Of a DNA stretch of 42,681 nt, positions 24,585-32,904 are shown piece by piece; positions within the stretch are counted from its first letter, which is position 1, and each line of letters begins with the position of its first letter. Below the pieces are notes generated by a model that was given only the letters and a program-made list of their open reading frames with translations, had not been told where the DNA came from and ran no database searches. The position numbers and the translations under genes are program-made. This DNA comes from Pseudomonadota bacterium (lineage in GTDB: Bacteria > Pseudomonadota > Gammaproteobacteria > UBA1113), in NCBI GenBank assembly GCA_021781965.1, contig JAJXVU010000020.1, forward strand, positions 1 through 42,681. Direction: 5' to 3'.

Positions 24585-25127
24585 TTATTTTATGATTAAT
24601 TCTTCAATAGTGCGATTATGGTTGGTATAGATACAAATATCAGCGGCAATGGCCAAGCTTTTCTCAACTATGGCCTTGGCGTCTAATGTCGTTTCATTCA
24701 ATAAAGCACGGGCAGCGGCCTGGGCATAAGGGCCGCCAGAGCCTATGGCAATTAAGTTATCTTCTGGTTCAATGACATCACCATTCCCAGTGATGACCAA
24801 GGAATATTTATTATCGGCAACGGCGAGCAATGCTTCTAAGCGGCGCAATATGCGGTCTGTACGCCAGTCTTTGGCCAATTCCACCGCAGCGCGCATTAAA
24901 TGACCATGATAGAGTTCTAATTTGGCTTCAAACTTTTCAAATAAGGTAAAGGCGTCAGCGGTACCACCCGCAAAACCGGCTATAACCTGACCATTGTGTA
25001 AACGGCGTACTTTACGCGCATTATGCTTCATCACCGTAGGCCCTAGGGTGACCTGACCGTCGCCACCAATAACAACTTTGTTATCGCGGCGTACGGAAAC
25101 GATGGTTGTTCCACAGTATTGTTGCAA
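24585..25127 (-). CDS. hslV: HslV peptidase subunit of the HslVU protease
   Basis: 180 residues; threonine peptidase related to proteasome beta subunits. The mature N-terminal threonine follows glycine in [13 protein letters not shown] (Thr7), [23 protein letters not shown] is the family block and [15 protein letters not shown] the substrate-binding loop. Start is TTG at 25127, with AGGAG seven bases before it; no ATG is available that keeps the propeptide. First gene of hslV-hslU-DUF971, apparently fed also by the preceding gene on the same strand. Confidence 0.96.
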   Translation of the reverse strand: MQQYCGTTIVSVRRDNKVVIGGDGQVTLGPTVMKHNARKVRRLHNGQVIAGFAGGTADAFTLFEKFEAKLELYHGHLMRAAVELAKDWRTDRILRRLEALLAVADNKYSLVITGNGDVIEPEDNLIAIGSGGPYAQAAARALLNETTLDAKAIVEKSLAIAADICIYTNHNRTIEELIIK

Positions 25128-25184
25128 GGCGGGGCTCCTAAAGAATTGCTGTAACTTTCTATATGGGGGCAGGGAAGGGGAAAA

Positions 25185-25790
25185 TCAAGGTTTGGACATT
25201 TTTTGGCCATGCTCTGGGGTTTTAGTACCTTTCTTTATTTGCTTATCTACTGCCGCTATTATAGGCTGAATTCTCTGTAAAAAACTTATACTTCGTTGGA
25301 TGCTCTCGGGGATAGATACAGGAATTAATGTAATATCCTTCATACTTTCGGTGCGTCTTATCTTGCTAGGATTTTTAAATGAATTGTTTTCGGAGGTAGT
25401 GAATATACTAAAAGGGCGTTTTTTAATTGGATTTGAACTATTGTCTACATTTTCTTTTTGTACTAATGACGTAGTTAAATTAGCAGTAATATTTCTCATA
25501 CTAGGAACTTTTTTTAAGTTAAACCGTTTTCTTGATGGATCGCTATATTTTTGTTGCAGTTCGGCTATAGTTTTTTCGACCATCTCATTGAGAGTAACAT
25601 TGTGGTTTATAACGGTTCTTTCTTTAGAGAGACTAGATTTTAACCTGGCTTCTTTTAGAGACTCAAGAATATCTGCAATATCTATATTAAAAGTTTTTAA
25701 TTTTTTTTCAGTTAAGTCGTCTTCTCCAAACACGAGTTCGGGCTGTTTTTTAAATTGGATAAGTGCTTTACGTATTTCTTCGTAGGCCAT
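25185..25790 (-). CDS. Unrecognised basic protein with duplicated RRxxSM motif, possible effector
   Basis: I do not recognise the family. 201 residues, hydrophilic and lysine-rich, no signal peptide or membrane helix. Residues 40-85 are probably helical. A ten-residue pattern occurs twice: KKVPSMRNIT (93-102) and RRTESMKDIT (145-154). SKIRRTES (142-149) matches S-(R/K)-(I/L)-RR-(S/T)-x-S, also seen in the ankyrin protein (SRLRRSKS). The C-terminal 40 residues are basic. The gene is AT-richer than the hsl genes beside it and has a weak ribosome binding site, which fits an accessory gene. An 18-bp dyad lies 22 bases upstream of the ATG. Secretion or host targeting is speculation. Confidence 0.6.
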   Translation of the reverse strand: MAYEEIRKALIQFKKQPELVFGEDDLTEKKLKTFNIDIADILESLKEARLKSSLSKERTVINHNVTLNEMVEKTIAELQQKYSDPSRKRFNLKKVPSMRNITANLTTSLVQKENVDNSSNPIKKRPFSIFTTSENNSFKNPSKIRRTESMKDITLIPVSIPESIQRSISFLQRIQPIIAAVDKQIKKGTKTPEHGQKMSKP

Positions 25791-25811
25791 TATAAAAGCT
25801 TAAGTAAATAT

Positions 25812-25829
25812 TGATACTATATCGTATCA
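25812..25829. promoter_or_regulatory. 18-bp dyad upstream of the unrecognised gene
   Basis: TGATAC-TATATC-GTATCA, with perfect six-base arms, covers a potential -10 (TATAGT on the minus strand) of the gene starting at 25790. It may be an operator. Confidence 0.4.
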
Positions 25830-25909
25830 TAAAAAAATGGCTAGTGAAAGATAGACGTCGAATAGTGTATATCTCAATGTGATTAGGCCTAGGGATAAGT
25901 CGTTATAGC

Positions 25910-26011
25910 TCAGTGCTGACCGGGCCCTGTCACGCGATATTCCCGTCGTGCTCGTGCCTGTGCGCTATCTTCGACTTCTTCATTGGCAAAGAGAAGTAAG
26001 AGTTGAGCAAC
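25910..26011 (-). pseudogene. In-frame 33-codon tail after the SDR stop codon, possible gene remnant
   Basis: Directly after the TGA of the SDR gene the same frame stays open for 33 codons, encoding VAQLLLLFANEEVEDSAQAR and then ARREYRVTGPGQH, before TGA at 25910-25912. Base composition is more GC-rich than the surrounding DNA, and there is no start codon in this frame. It looks like the end of a decayed gene, or a repeat fragment, rather than part of the SDR, whose natural C-terminus (GGQIER) is complete. Confidence 0.35.
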
Positions 26012-26722
26012 TCACCGCTCAATCTGCCCGCCATTGGCATGTAACACGGAGCCGTTAAAAATAGGGTGGGTGGCGGCCATAAAAATAGCCTCTGCAATTT
26101 CTTGCGGCTGCAACAAACGCCCGTTACTTTGTAAGTGTGTCAATTTAGCCAAAAGCGCGGCATTATTATTCACGCGTAAGCGAAACATTTCGGTATCGGT
26201 AACACCCGGACATACACAACAGGTGTGTATAGACTGCCCGGCTAAATCTTGGCATATGCTGCGCATTAAGCCAACGATCGCGTGTTTGCTCACGGTATAA
26301 GAACACGTATTTCCCACCGCTTTTTCCGACAACGTAGAGCCCACAAAAATAATCGCCGATTGCGGTAGCATCTGCGGTAATAACCATTGACTCAATAAAG
26401 CGGGAATGGTGACATTGAGTCTTAACGTATCTTGCCACTCTGTAGCCTTAAAATTTTGTAACGTATCGTTATAGCACACGCTGGAGTTGTGTATTAATAT
26501 CATGCGCCGTTTCTGCGGGACTTGCTCTAATAATCTGTTTTTTATTGTTTCATCTGTAGCGTTGACCAAATCCATTTTAATATTATGGACTCCGGTTAGC
26601 GCGCAAGCGTTGCGCGATACATTCAGCACCTCGAAACCACTATTCAAAAACATTTCTGCGGTTTTGTACCCTATGCCTTTGCTGGCGCCGCTGATGATCA
26701 ATACAGGTTTTTCTGATTTCAT
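26012..26722 (-). CDS. Short-chain dehydrogenase/reductase
   Basis: 236 residues with the classical SDR layout: cofactor motif SGASKGIGYKTAE (10-22), IHNSS instead of the usual NNAG near residue 78, catalytic Ser in FVGSTLSE and Tyr/Lys in YTVSK, then CPGVTDTEM. Probably NAD(P)H-dependent; the substrate is unknown. Its ATG overlaps the batD stop (ATGA), so it is the last gene of the moxR-bat operon, a position without an obvious functional link. Confidence 0.9.
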   Translation of the reverse strand: MKSEKPVLIISGASKGIGYKTAEMFLNSGFEVLNVSRNACALTGVHNIKMDLVNATDETIKNRLLEQVPQKRRMILIHNSSVCYNDTLQNFKATEWQDTLRLNVTIPALLSQWLLPQMLPQSAIIFVGSTLSEKAVGNTCSYTVSKHAIVGLMRSICQDLAGQSIHTCCVCPGVTDTEMFRLRVNNNAALLAKLTHLQSNGRLLQPQEIAEAIFMAATHPIFNGSVLHANGGQIER

Positions 26723-28428
26723 TTTTTCTCTTCCAAATATAACTGCGGTAATACATCGTGAGGGTCGGTACTGTTTTTGGCTTTAATGCGAAATTCTTCA
26801 TCCAATAGTGCCCACAATTCCACACCGTGCCAGACGGTAGCTTCTTTATACAGCACACTTTCTAATTCTTGCAATAATTGTCGGGTTTTTTCTTGTTGAA
26901 ATTTCTCGGCCAGATCACCCACTGACAATACTGTTTCATAAGGCCATAGCTCTTTACCTATGGACAAGAGCGCATTTTTAGCATCGAGGGCATTATTTTG
27001 CTGACACGCCTTTTTTAGGTCGGAGCGCAACTGGCGCATTGTTCTAATCGCCTCGCCATTATGGTGTGATACATGTGCTTTTGCCATAACCAGCGGTTTA
27101 GAGCTGCGCCACCATAAGAATACGGTAACGATCCATATTAGAGTCAACATTATATTTAAAAGAACAAAAGGTCTTTGGTACCAATGTCGGCTATTTTCCG
27201 GTTGAATATTTTGTACGGTATCATTATGCAATGACAACGGTGTAGGCGCAGTACCTGTTGCGTTATTTACAGCGCTTGCCACATTGACGGTATAAGCGGG
27301 GATAGTCAATTTTTTGGGGCTATTGCTGTCCGTGTTCCACCAATCGATGGTGATAGCCGGGATGGTCAATTGCCCACTGGCATTAGGCAAATAGGCTATT
27401 TTTTCAGTACGACTCGCCTGCAGCTGAAAACCATTACTATCGGTATTTAAAACGGGTTTATCTGGATACAATTGAAAACCTTTATTCTGTTTAGGCGCAA
27501 TCGACGGCAATTGTTCTGCGGTAACATTTTGTGCGGTTAAGGTGAGTGTGCGCGTCACCGGTACGCCACTTTGAAATTGGGGTGGCTTATCGCTCCAACT
27601 GTCGGTTAAAGTGATTTTCGTGCTTGGCAACCACCAAGTGGATTTACTCATTCCTGGCACGGTATCCACTTTTAATGATACGGATGGGGCGCTGATGTGA
27701 AACGGTTGCCATGGATTGTTAAAAGAATCGCTGCGCGTTAAATCTAAGCGATACCCCTGTAATAAGGGACTCTTGAGTTCTAATATTCCATCTTTTTGTG
27801 CTATCACTGCATAATGCTGTTCTAAAACTTGGTAATTTTTTCCGTCTATTGTCGTACGTTGATTGGTATCAGTACCCATGTGTATAAGTTTAGCATCGCC
27901 CATATCGGGAATAGCCAAAGCTGGTTCGCGCACAGAGGTATTATAGAATATTTTTACCGTGTATAAACCCGCTTGTCCTTCATAAACGGTTTTAGGGACT
28001 ACAGTGGTTTGCATAAAGATAGGCTCTTTGTTCTGAGTGCTTTCTTGTGTAGGAATGGTAGCAGGATCGGTGGTTGTTGCGGCAATCTGGACGGTGATAG
28101 GGCTGGTTTTTTCTTTGCCCAAGCTTAAGCTGGGTATAGTTAAGGTACCGCTGTGCTTAGGTGTTAATATTATAGACCACGTTTTTTCGTGGCTCACCTT
28201 GTTGTTAATGAGGCGTATTTCGCTACTCATAGTTGTGCCCAATACATTAAAGTCTAGACTTAATGGGTTTAAATTAGGATTACTATCATCACTATCCTGT
28301 GCGACAATTTTCAAAGTGATGCGATCGTCTAAGGATACTTGCGTATGATCGACACTAACCGTAGGCGCGGCAGCAAAAACTATATTACATAGCAATATGA
28401 AGCTGATTATGTATAAAGATATTTTCAT
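26719..28428 (-). CDS. batD: BatD-like protein
   Basis: 569 residues. Signal peptide (1-20, ending VFAAAP), then a large periplasmic part with repeated beta-sandwich segments (VSLDDRITLKIVAQD, VYEGQAGLYTVKIFYN, PVTRTLTLTAQNVTAEQLP), one membrane helix near residues 415-440 (VLLNIMLTLIWIVTVFLWW) and a cytoplasmic helical tail. This is the BatD layout. Bat (Bacteroides aerotolerance) proteins are thought to form a membrane complex with the MoxR ATPase; the precise client is unknown. The start lies three bases after the batC stop, with AGGA inside the end of batC. Confidence 0.85.
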   Translation of the reverse strand: MKISLYIISFILLCNIVFAAAPTVSVDHTQVSLDDRITLKIVAQDSDDSNPNLNPLSLDFNVLGTTMSSEIRLINNKVSHEKTWSIILTPKHSGTLTIPSLSLGKEKTSPITVQIAATTTDPATIPTQESTQNKEPIFMQTTVVPKTVYEGQAGLYTVKIFYNTSVREPALAIPDMGDAKLIHMGTDTNQRTTIDGKNYQVLEQHYAVIAQKDGILELKSPLLQGYRLDLTRSDSFNNPWQPFHISAPSVSLKVDTVPGMSKSTWWLPSTKITLTDSWSDKPPQFQSGVPVTRTLTLTAQNVTAEQLPSIAPKQNKGFQLYPDKPVLNTDSNGFQLQASRTEKIAYLPNASGQLTIPAITIDWWNTDSNSPKKLTIPAYTVNVASAVNNATGTAPTPLSLHNDTVQNIQPENSRHWYQRPFVLLNIMLTLIWIVTVFLWWRSSKPLVMAKAHVSHHNGEAIRTMRQLRSDLKKACQQNNALDAKNALLSIGKELWPYETVLSVGDLAEKFQQEKTRQLLQELESVLYKEATVWHGVELWALLDEEFRIKAKNSTDPHDVLPQLYLEEKK

Positions 28429-28431
28429 AGA

Positions 28432-29148
28432 CTAATTTCCTTGTTGTAAGCTCTGCTCATAATCGCGTTGCAGTTTTCTTTGTAATAATCCACCGGGATC
28501 ATCGTTGATATTTTGCAATGCTTGTTGCTGTTGTTGATCTTGATAAGAAGTAGGGTTAGCGTTAATGGAGGTGGTTTGTGCATTTGCAGGTTGCTGCTGA
28601 TTTTGGTTCTGTTGTTGTTGGTTCTGTTGCTGCGAATTGTTTTGCGATGAGCTTGTCTGCATCTGGTTGTTATTTGCATTAGACTGCGATTTATTTTTCT
28701 TATTTTCATACTTTTGTTTAAATGGTGGGGTCATTTGTGCTGTAGGCGCAGAAGGAGGCGGGCTATTCAATAATTTCTTTAACAGATCGCGATTAAACCG
28801 TGCATCATCAAAGGAAGGACTCACAGCCAGAGCTTTATCATAGGCAGCAATGGCTTCTTGATAACGCCCTAACAATGCCAAGGCATTGCCGCTGTTGTAA
28901 AAGGCGGTGGCATCCGATCCTTTGCTAAAAGCTTCCAATGCTTTTTTATATTCCTTCAAGCGATAATAAGCTATCCCTTGCCATTCCGGACTGTTAAATT
29001 CTGTGGCGGCTTGTTGTAGATCATTTTGCTGTAAGGCTTTATAGCCTTGCTCATCAGAATTTAGCCATAAATCATCCCAGGCTAGGGCTTCTGCTGTAGA
29101 ACTAAACACAATGCATAGTGCAACTAAAAAAATACGACTTTTGATCAC
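28432..29148 (-). CDS. batC: BatC-like TPR protein with Gln/Asn-rich tail
   Basis: 238 residues. Signal peptide (1-23, ALAW), then two to three TPR units (YRLKEYKKALEAFSKGSDATAFYNSGNALALLGRYQEAIAAYDKALAVSPSFDDARFNRDLL). The last 90 residues are a low-complexity Gln/Asn tract ending DDPGGLLQRKLQRDYEQ, a short conserved ending of such proteins. Probably periplasmic or membrane-associated and a partner of BatA/BatB/BatD. The ATG overlaps the batB stop (ATGA). Confidence 0.85.
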   Translation of the reverse strand: MIKSRIFLVALCIVFSSTAEALAWDDLWLNSDEQGYKALQQNDLQQAATEFNSPEWQGIAYYRLKEYKKALEAFSKGSDATAFYNSGNALALLGRYQEAIAAYDKALAVSPSFDDARFNRDLLKKLLNSPPPSAPTAQMTPPFKQKYENKKNKSQSNANNNQMQTSSSQNNSQQQNQQQQNQNQQQPANAQTTSINANPTSYQDQQQQQALQNINDDPGGLLQRKLQRDYEQSLQQGN

Positions 29149-30149
29149 TTCAACAACTCCTGTAATCTTCCTCTACGAAAAGCGCATAATACCAAGATAA
29201 GTAACGGCCATAACCAGATATAACCATTGTCCAACCATATTCTAGTCTGCGCGGCATGGCTTTTGCTAGCGCTTTTGGCTGCTAGCTTAGGATTTAAGCT
29301 GTGAACTATAGTATTAATGGGGGTATCTACAGACCATAGTTCGCCATGGCCTGCTTGTGCCAGCTTAGTTAGGCTGGTTTTATCCAAGCGGCTTATGATG
29401 ATATTGCCCTTTTCGTCTTTAGCCAGAGTGCCCTGGGGGGTAGTAATAGTACTGCCAGCAGTAGTGCCACTGTACAAGACATCGGTATAAAATCCCTTTT
29501 TAGCCAGCATTTTGGCGGTGCTGATGTCTACTGCATTTGGATTTTGCGCTGTAAAGACGACGATATGACCGTTGTGAGCGCCCGCTTTTTCTAATACTCT
29601 TTGTGCTTCCAATAAAGCGGTGTTTAACTGATAACCTTGTAGCGGCATAATATCTGGGGATAAATCACCTACGGTATTGACTATAGTCTGAGTATCGTAT
29701 GTGAGAGGTGACACTACAAAAGGCTGTGCCGTAAAAACCACTAGGCCAGTTTGTCCTTCTTGCAAAGCTTGTAATAGGTCCAACAACTTAAAACGCGCGC
29801 GCGTTAAACGATTAGGCGGTATATCATTGGCCCATTGTGCATTAGAGAGATCAAATACAATCACTCGCGCTGTATTGAGCTGAAAAACGGGAGCAGCGAT
29901 GGTTTTATAACAAGGTCCGGCTAAAGCGATAATGGCCAACAAAAACCCTAAGAGCAACAAAACTTTTTTGGCAACGGCTAAGCGTGTGCTATCTCCTACT
30001 AATAAATGTGGTAATAAATGCGGATCGCACGCTTTGCGCCAAGCATTATCGTGCCAGGATTGCAAGGTTAATGGCAGTAATAAAGCTAGAACAGGTAAGA
30101 ATGCAAGCAACCAGCACGGACGTAACCAATGTAAAAACAGAAAATCCAT
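29145..30149 (-). CDS. batB: BatB-like von Willebrand A domain membrane protein with altered MIDAS
   Basis: 334 residues. N-terminal membrane helices (LRPCWLLAFLPVLALLLPL and VLLLLGFLLAIIALAGPCY), a vWA domain (about 85-290) and a C-terminal helix (GYIWLWPLLILVLCAF). The metal-binding motif DxSxS reads DLSNA in VIVFDLSNAQWAND, so the last MIDAS serine is replaced; PLTYDTQTIVN and FTAQNPN replace the other metal-site loops. It may be a non-metal-binding partner of BatA. It is separated from batA by a REP-like hairpin. Confidence 0.85.
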   Translation of the reverse strand: MDFLFLHWLRPCWLLAFLPVLALLLPLTLQSWHDNAWRKACDPHLLPHLLVGDSTRLAVAKKVLLLLGFLLAIIALAGPCYKTIAAPVFQLNTARVIVFDLSNAQWANDIPPNRLTRARFKLLDLLQALQEGQTGLVVFTAQPFVVSPLTYDTQTIVNTVGDLSPDIMPLQGYQLNTALLEAQRVLEKAGAHNGHIVVFTAQNPNAVDISTAKMLAKKGFYTDVLYSGTTAGSTITTPQGTLAKDEKGNIIISRLDKTSLTKLAQAGHGELWSVDTPINTIVHSLNPKLAAKSASKSHAAQTRIWLDNGYIWLWPLLILVLCAFRRGRLQELLK

Positions 30150-30166
30150 CGTAATTACGCCCCCCC

Positions 30167-30234
30167 TCCGCTCTTTGACGGTCCGCGGCCGAGTGTGTCG
30201 TTTATAACCGAGCCGCGACCGTCAGGGAGCGGAT
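30167..30234 (+). repeat. REP-like palindrome, copy 4
   Basis: Left arm 30167-30194 (TCCGCTCTTTGACGGTCCGC...) pairs with right arm 30207-30233 (read in reverse: TCCGCTCCCTGACGGTCGCGG), with two G-U pairs and small bulges. It lies inside the moxR-bat operon, between batA and batB. Confidence 0.85.
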
Positions 30235-30276
30235 GCACGGGATATATTCTAAATCTAATGTGCCTTTTTCTTGCCA

Positions 30277-31305
30277 TCAACGTGCTCCTTTAATGAAGAA
30301 TGTTTTGCACCATTCTTTTAACGGCGGCCATGTACGGCGTAGTAATAAAGCAAAAGCAATGAAGAACGCTACTGCCAATGGCCAAGGGTATAAAGCAGTT
30401 TCTGGCCTATAGTTAACGCGGTCTTGGGCTATGGGTTCTAGCTGATTAATTTGATTATAGATTTGATCTAAGCTGGCCATACTTTTGGCTCTAAAGTATT
30501 GACCACCTGTTTTAGTGGCCATTAATTGCAACGTTGTTTCATCTAGATCAGCAGAAGGGTTAACATTGCGCAAGCCCAATGCACCTGGAACCAGCAGTTG
30601 ATCAGCGCCAAAGCCTATACTGTAAATTTTAATATGATAATTTTGCGCGAGTGTGGCGGCATCTAGAGGGCTGAATTGGCCGCTGTTGGAAACGCCATCG
30701 GTTAATACAATAAGAACGCGATTGTTTTCAGGTAAATCTTTTAAATGCTTAACCGCTAAAGCAATGCCATCACCCAAAGCCGTTAACTGTCCAGCTAAAC
30801 CCACACTGCTGTCTTCTAAGCGATTTATGACGGTATCACGATCGAAAGTGAGAGGTGTTTGTAAATAAGCTTTGCTGCCAAATAAAATTAAGCCTATGCG
30901 ATCGCCTTTTCTTTTTTGAATAAACTGTTTGGCAATCAATTGCACGGCATTAAAGCGCGATAATTCCTGGCCGTTTAAAGTCATGTCGGTTAGTTGCATG
31001 CTGCCAGATATGTCTACTGCTAACATGATATTGCGACCACTGCGCGCGATGTCCATGGGTTTTCCCAACCATTGTGGCCCAGCAGCAGCAACAACCAAAC
31101 AGATCCACAATAGGGCTGCTAAACTATAATGACGTGCATATGCTCGTAGACTAAAGGCATGATCTGCCATCAATTCTTTCATGTAGCGTAAAAAAGGGGC
31201 GTGTAAAGCTTGGTTTTGTGCCGTTTTTATCGTAGGTAATAAAAACCAAGTCAATAGCGGTAAAGGTAAAAGCAATAAGATCCACGGTACTGCAAATACA
31301 AACAT
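30277..31305 (-). CDS. batA: BatA-like von Willebrand A domain membrane protein
   Basis: 342 residues. Two N-terminal helices (FAVPWILLLLPLPLLTWFLLP and SLAALLWICLVVAAAGPQW), a vWA domain with an intact MIDAS (AVDISGSMQLTDM, then LTDGVSNSG), and a C-terminal helix (PLAVAFFIAFALLLRR). Expected to be an inner-membrane protein with the vWA domain in the periplasm, working with MoxR and BatB-D. An ORF extension upstream to 31365 runs into mobile element copy B; ATG 31305, with AGG six bases before it, gives the normal family start. Confidence 0.9.
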   Translation of the reverse strand: MFVFAVPWILLLLPLPLLTWFLLPTIKTAQNQALHAPFLRYMKELMADHAFSLRAYARHYSLAALLWICLVVAAAGPQWLGKPMDIARSGRNIMLAVDISGSMQLTDMTLNGQELSRFNAVQLIAKQFIQKRKGDRIGLILFGSKAYLQTPLTFDRDTVINRLEDSSVGLAGQLTALGDGIALAVKHLKDLPENNRVLIVLTDGVSNSGQFSPLDAATLAQNYHIKIYSIGFGADQLLVPGALGLRNVNPSADLDETTLQLMATKTGGQYFRAKSMASLDQIYNQINQLEPIAQDRVNYRPETALYPWPLAVAFFIAFALLLRRTWPPLKEWCKTFFIKGAR

Positions 31306-31313
31306 AATTAACC

Positions 31314-31440
31314 TATACTCTTCGCAGTTGAATTTTATGCTTTGTTGCCTTCGCCCATCTCGCACCAGTCATGTAGAGTACTACACTCCTGCTGCTCGAG
31401 AGCTTGGCGCCTCGCCTAAAAATCAACTGCTGTGAGTATA
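31314..31440 (-). repeat. 127-bp palindromic mobile element, copy B
   Basis: Inverted copy of element A, with ends TATACTC (31314-31320) and GAGTATA (31434-31440), and the same internal TGTAG/CTACA hairpin. It separates batA from the DUF4381 gene inside the operon and ends nine bases before the batA ATG. Confidence 0.85.
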
Positions 31441-31481
31441 CTCTTCGCAGTTGATTCTTAGGCGTTGTTGTCTTCGCCCAT
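31437..31481 (-). repeat. Partial copy of the 127-bp element, tip to tip with copy B
   Basis: About 45 bases matching one end of the element (TATACTCTTCGCAGTTG ... TTGTTGTCTTCGCCCA), sharing the palindrome GAGTATACTC with copy B. It ends abruptly eight bases before the DUF4381 stop codon. Confidence 0.75.
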
Positions 31482-31488
31482 TTAACGG

Positions 31489-31977
31489 CTATATACATCG
31501 TTTGATCCATTCCTCAGTAACATTCAACAGGGGTTCTGGATTGGCAACGGTTTCATTGCTGGGAAAATAAGGTGCACTTAACAATAAACGCCCTATGTCG
31601 TGGCTAAATAATTGCGTTTGGCATTGCGCATCTAAAAAATTTAACCAGTCGTCACCCGTTAAATGGGCTACATCAGCACGTTCATGTGTCATTAGAGCAA
31701 TACGACGCAATAAAGTAGATAGGTCTTGATAAATCAAGGGGTATTGTTCTTCTAGCGCTAAATTATATTTCAAGAGATTTAAATGTTGCAAAATACTGTT
31801 ACGGCGCACTACTTTTTTACGATACAATCTATAGCGATACCACACCCAAACTAATGCTGCTAGACCCAGTATAGCCAGGGCTAACCAGCCTGATGCCAAA
31901 GGCCACCAAGATAGCGTTTTTGGTGCGTGTACATCGCGTAATTGTGCTAAAAGTTGTGTGGTTACATCCGTATCCAT
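31489..31977 (-). CDS. DUF4381 membrane protein
   Basis: 162 residues. A short N-terminal cytoplasmic part (LLAQLRDVHAPKTLSWWPLASGW) leads into one membrane helix (LALAILGLAALVWVWY), then a helical domain with LLRRIALMTHERADVAHLTGDDWLNFLD. This is the DUF4381 pattern, nearly always encoded between a DUF58 and a vWA gene in MoxR operons. Role unknown; presumably a component of the Bat complex. 10 bases after the DUF58 gene. Confidence 0.88.
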   Translation of the reverse strand: MDTDVTTQLLAQLRDVHAPKTLSWWPLASGWLALAILGLAALVWVWYRYRLYRKKVVRRNSILQHLNLLKYNLALEEQYPLIYQDLSTLLRRIALMTHERADVAHLTGDDWLNFLDAQCQTQLFSHDIGRLLLSAPYFPSNETVANPEPLLNVTEEWIKRCI

Positions 31978-31987
31978 TTTTTCATCC

Positions 31988-32902
31988 TTATATAAAAAGC
32001 GTTTTCAGTTGTGGCACCAATGCTTCTGCGGTAGACAAAGGTATGGATGCCATATTCAATTGTCGCAGTGCTTGCTGTAATACTTCTAACCGTGCCTCAG
32101 TAGTACGATTATAACGTTCTTTAAACCGCGAGTCATAGGTATTGAGTATATACTTATTGTTACCATCGGAAATAGGATAATAGCCGCCCTGAGGCAGAGT
32201 GGTTTCCAGGGGGTCTTGTACTATTACTGCCACGCACTGATTCTTGCGTGCCAAGGGTTGTAAGCGTGCCATCAAGCCATTATGCCATTGCCAGAAATCG
32301 CTGAATACAATAATGAGGCAACCGTGTAATTGACGTTGTAATAAAAAATTAAAGGCAAGCTCTAGGCTGTTGTCATCGTATTCTGTTGCAGGTTGTGTGC
32401 TGGAATCAGCTAAATGCTTTAACAAAGGTAATACGGCTTGCAAGCGATCTCTAGGTTGTACACTCAGTTGTTTTTTGCCGGAAAAGACTAGGCCTCCTAC
32501 ACGTTCGCCGTTGGCGGAAAAGGCCCAAGCGCACAAAGCAGCAGCGCGAGCGGCGATCACCGATTTAAATGCTACTTTAGTGCCAAAATACAGTGACGGG
32601 TTGTGATCTATCAATAACCAAATAGGACGCTCTTTTTCTTCGTGAAATAATTTAGTGTGTGTTTGATCTGTGCGTAAAGTTGCGTGCCAATCGATATGAC
32701 GTATGTCATCGCCAGGCTGATAGATACGTGTTTCAGAAAAGTTAATGCCACGGCCTTGCTGCTTAGTATTTTTTAAACCGCTTTGTCGCGTGTGGCGGGT
32801 TGTTGCTTTGCGCCACAATAACGTTTGTGCGTCGCTTTGCAGCGCGATCAATTCGTCTAACGTTACGTGCACACCTGGATTTTCTTTGACAGCCTTCAGC
32901 AT
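31988..32902 (-). CDS. DUF58 protein
   Basis: 304 residues. The diagnostic block GINFSETRIYQPGDDIRHIDWHATLRTDQTHTKLFHEEKE (about 53-92), then a vWA-like fold with LLIDHNPSLYFG. DUF58 proteins accompany MoxR ATPases in almost all genomes and probably contact them. It starts two bases after the moxR stop. Confidence 0.92.
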   Translation of the reverse strand: MLKAVKENPGVHVTLDELIALQSDAQTLLWRKATTRHTRQSGLKNTKQQGRGINFSETRIYQPGDDIRHIDWHATLRTDQTHTKLFHEEKERPIWLLIDHNPSLYFGTKVAFKSVIAARAAALCAWAFSANGERVGGLVFSGKKQLSVQPRDRLQAVLPLLKHLADSSTQPATEYDDNSLELAFNFLLQRQLHGCLIIVFSDFWQWHNGLMARLQPLARKNQCVAVIVQDPLETTLPQGGYYPISDGNNKYILNTYDSRFKERYNRTTEARLEVLQQALRQLNMASIPLSTAEALVPQLKTLFI

Positions 32903-32904
32903 AA

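Noticed and set aside
31306..31365. N-terminal extension of BatA
   Set aside because: The 20 codons are read from mobile element copy B; ATG 31305 with AGG before it fits the family.
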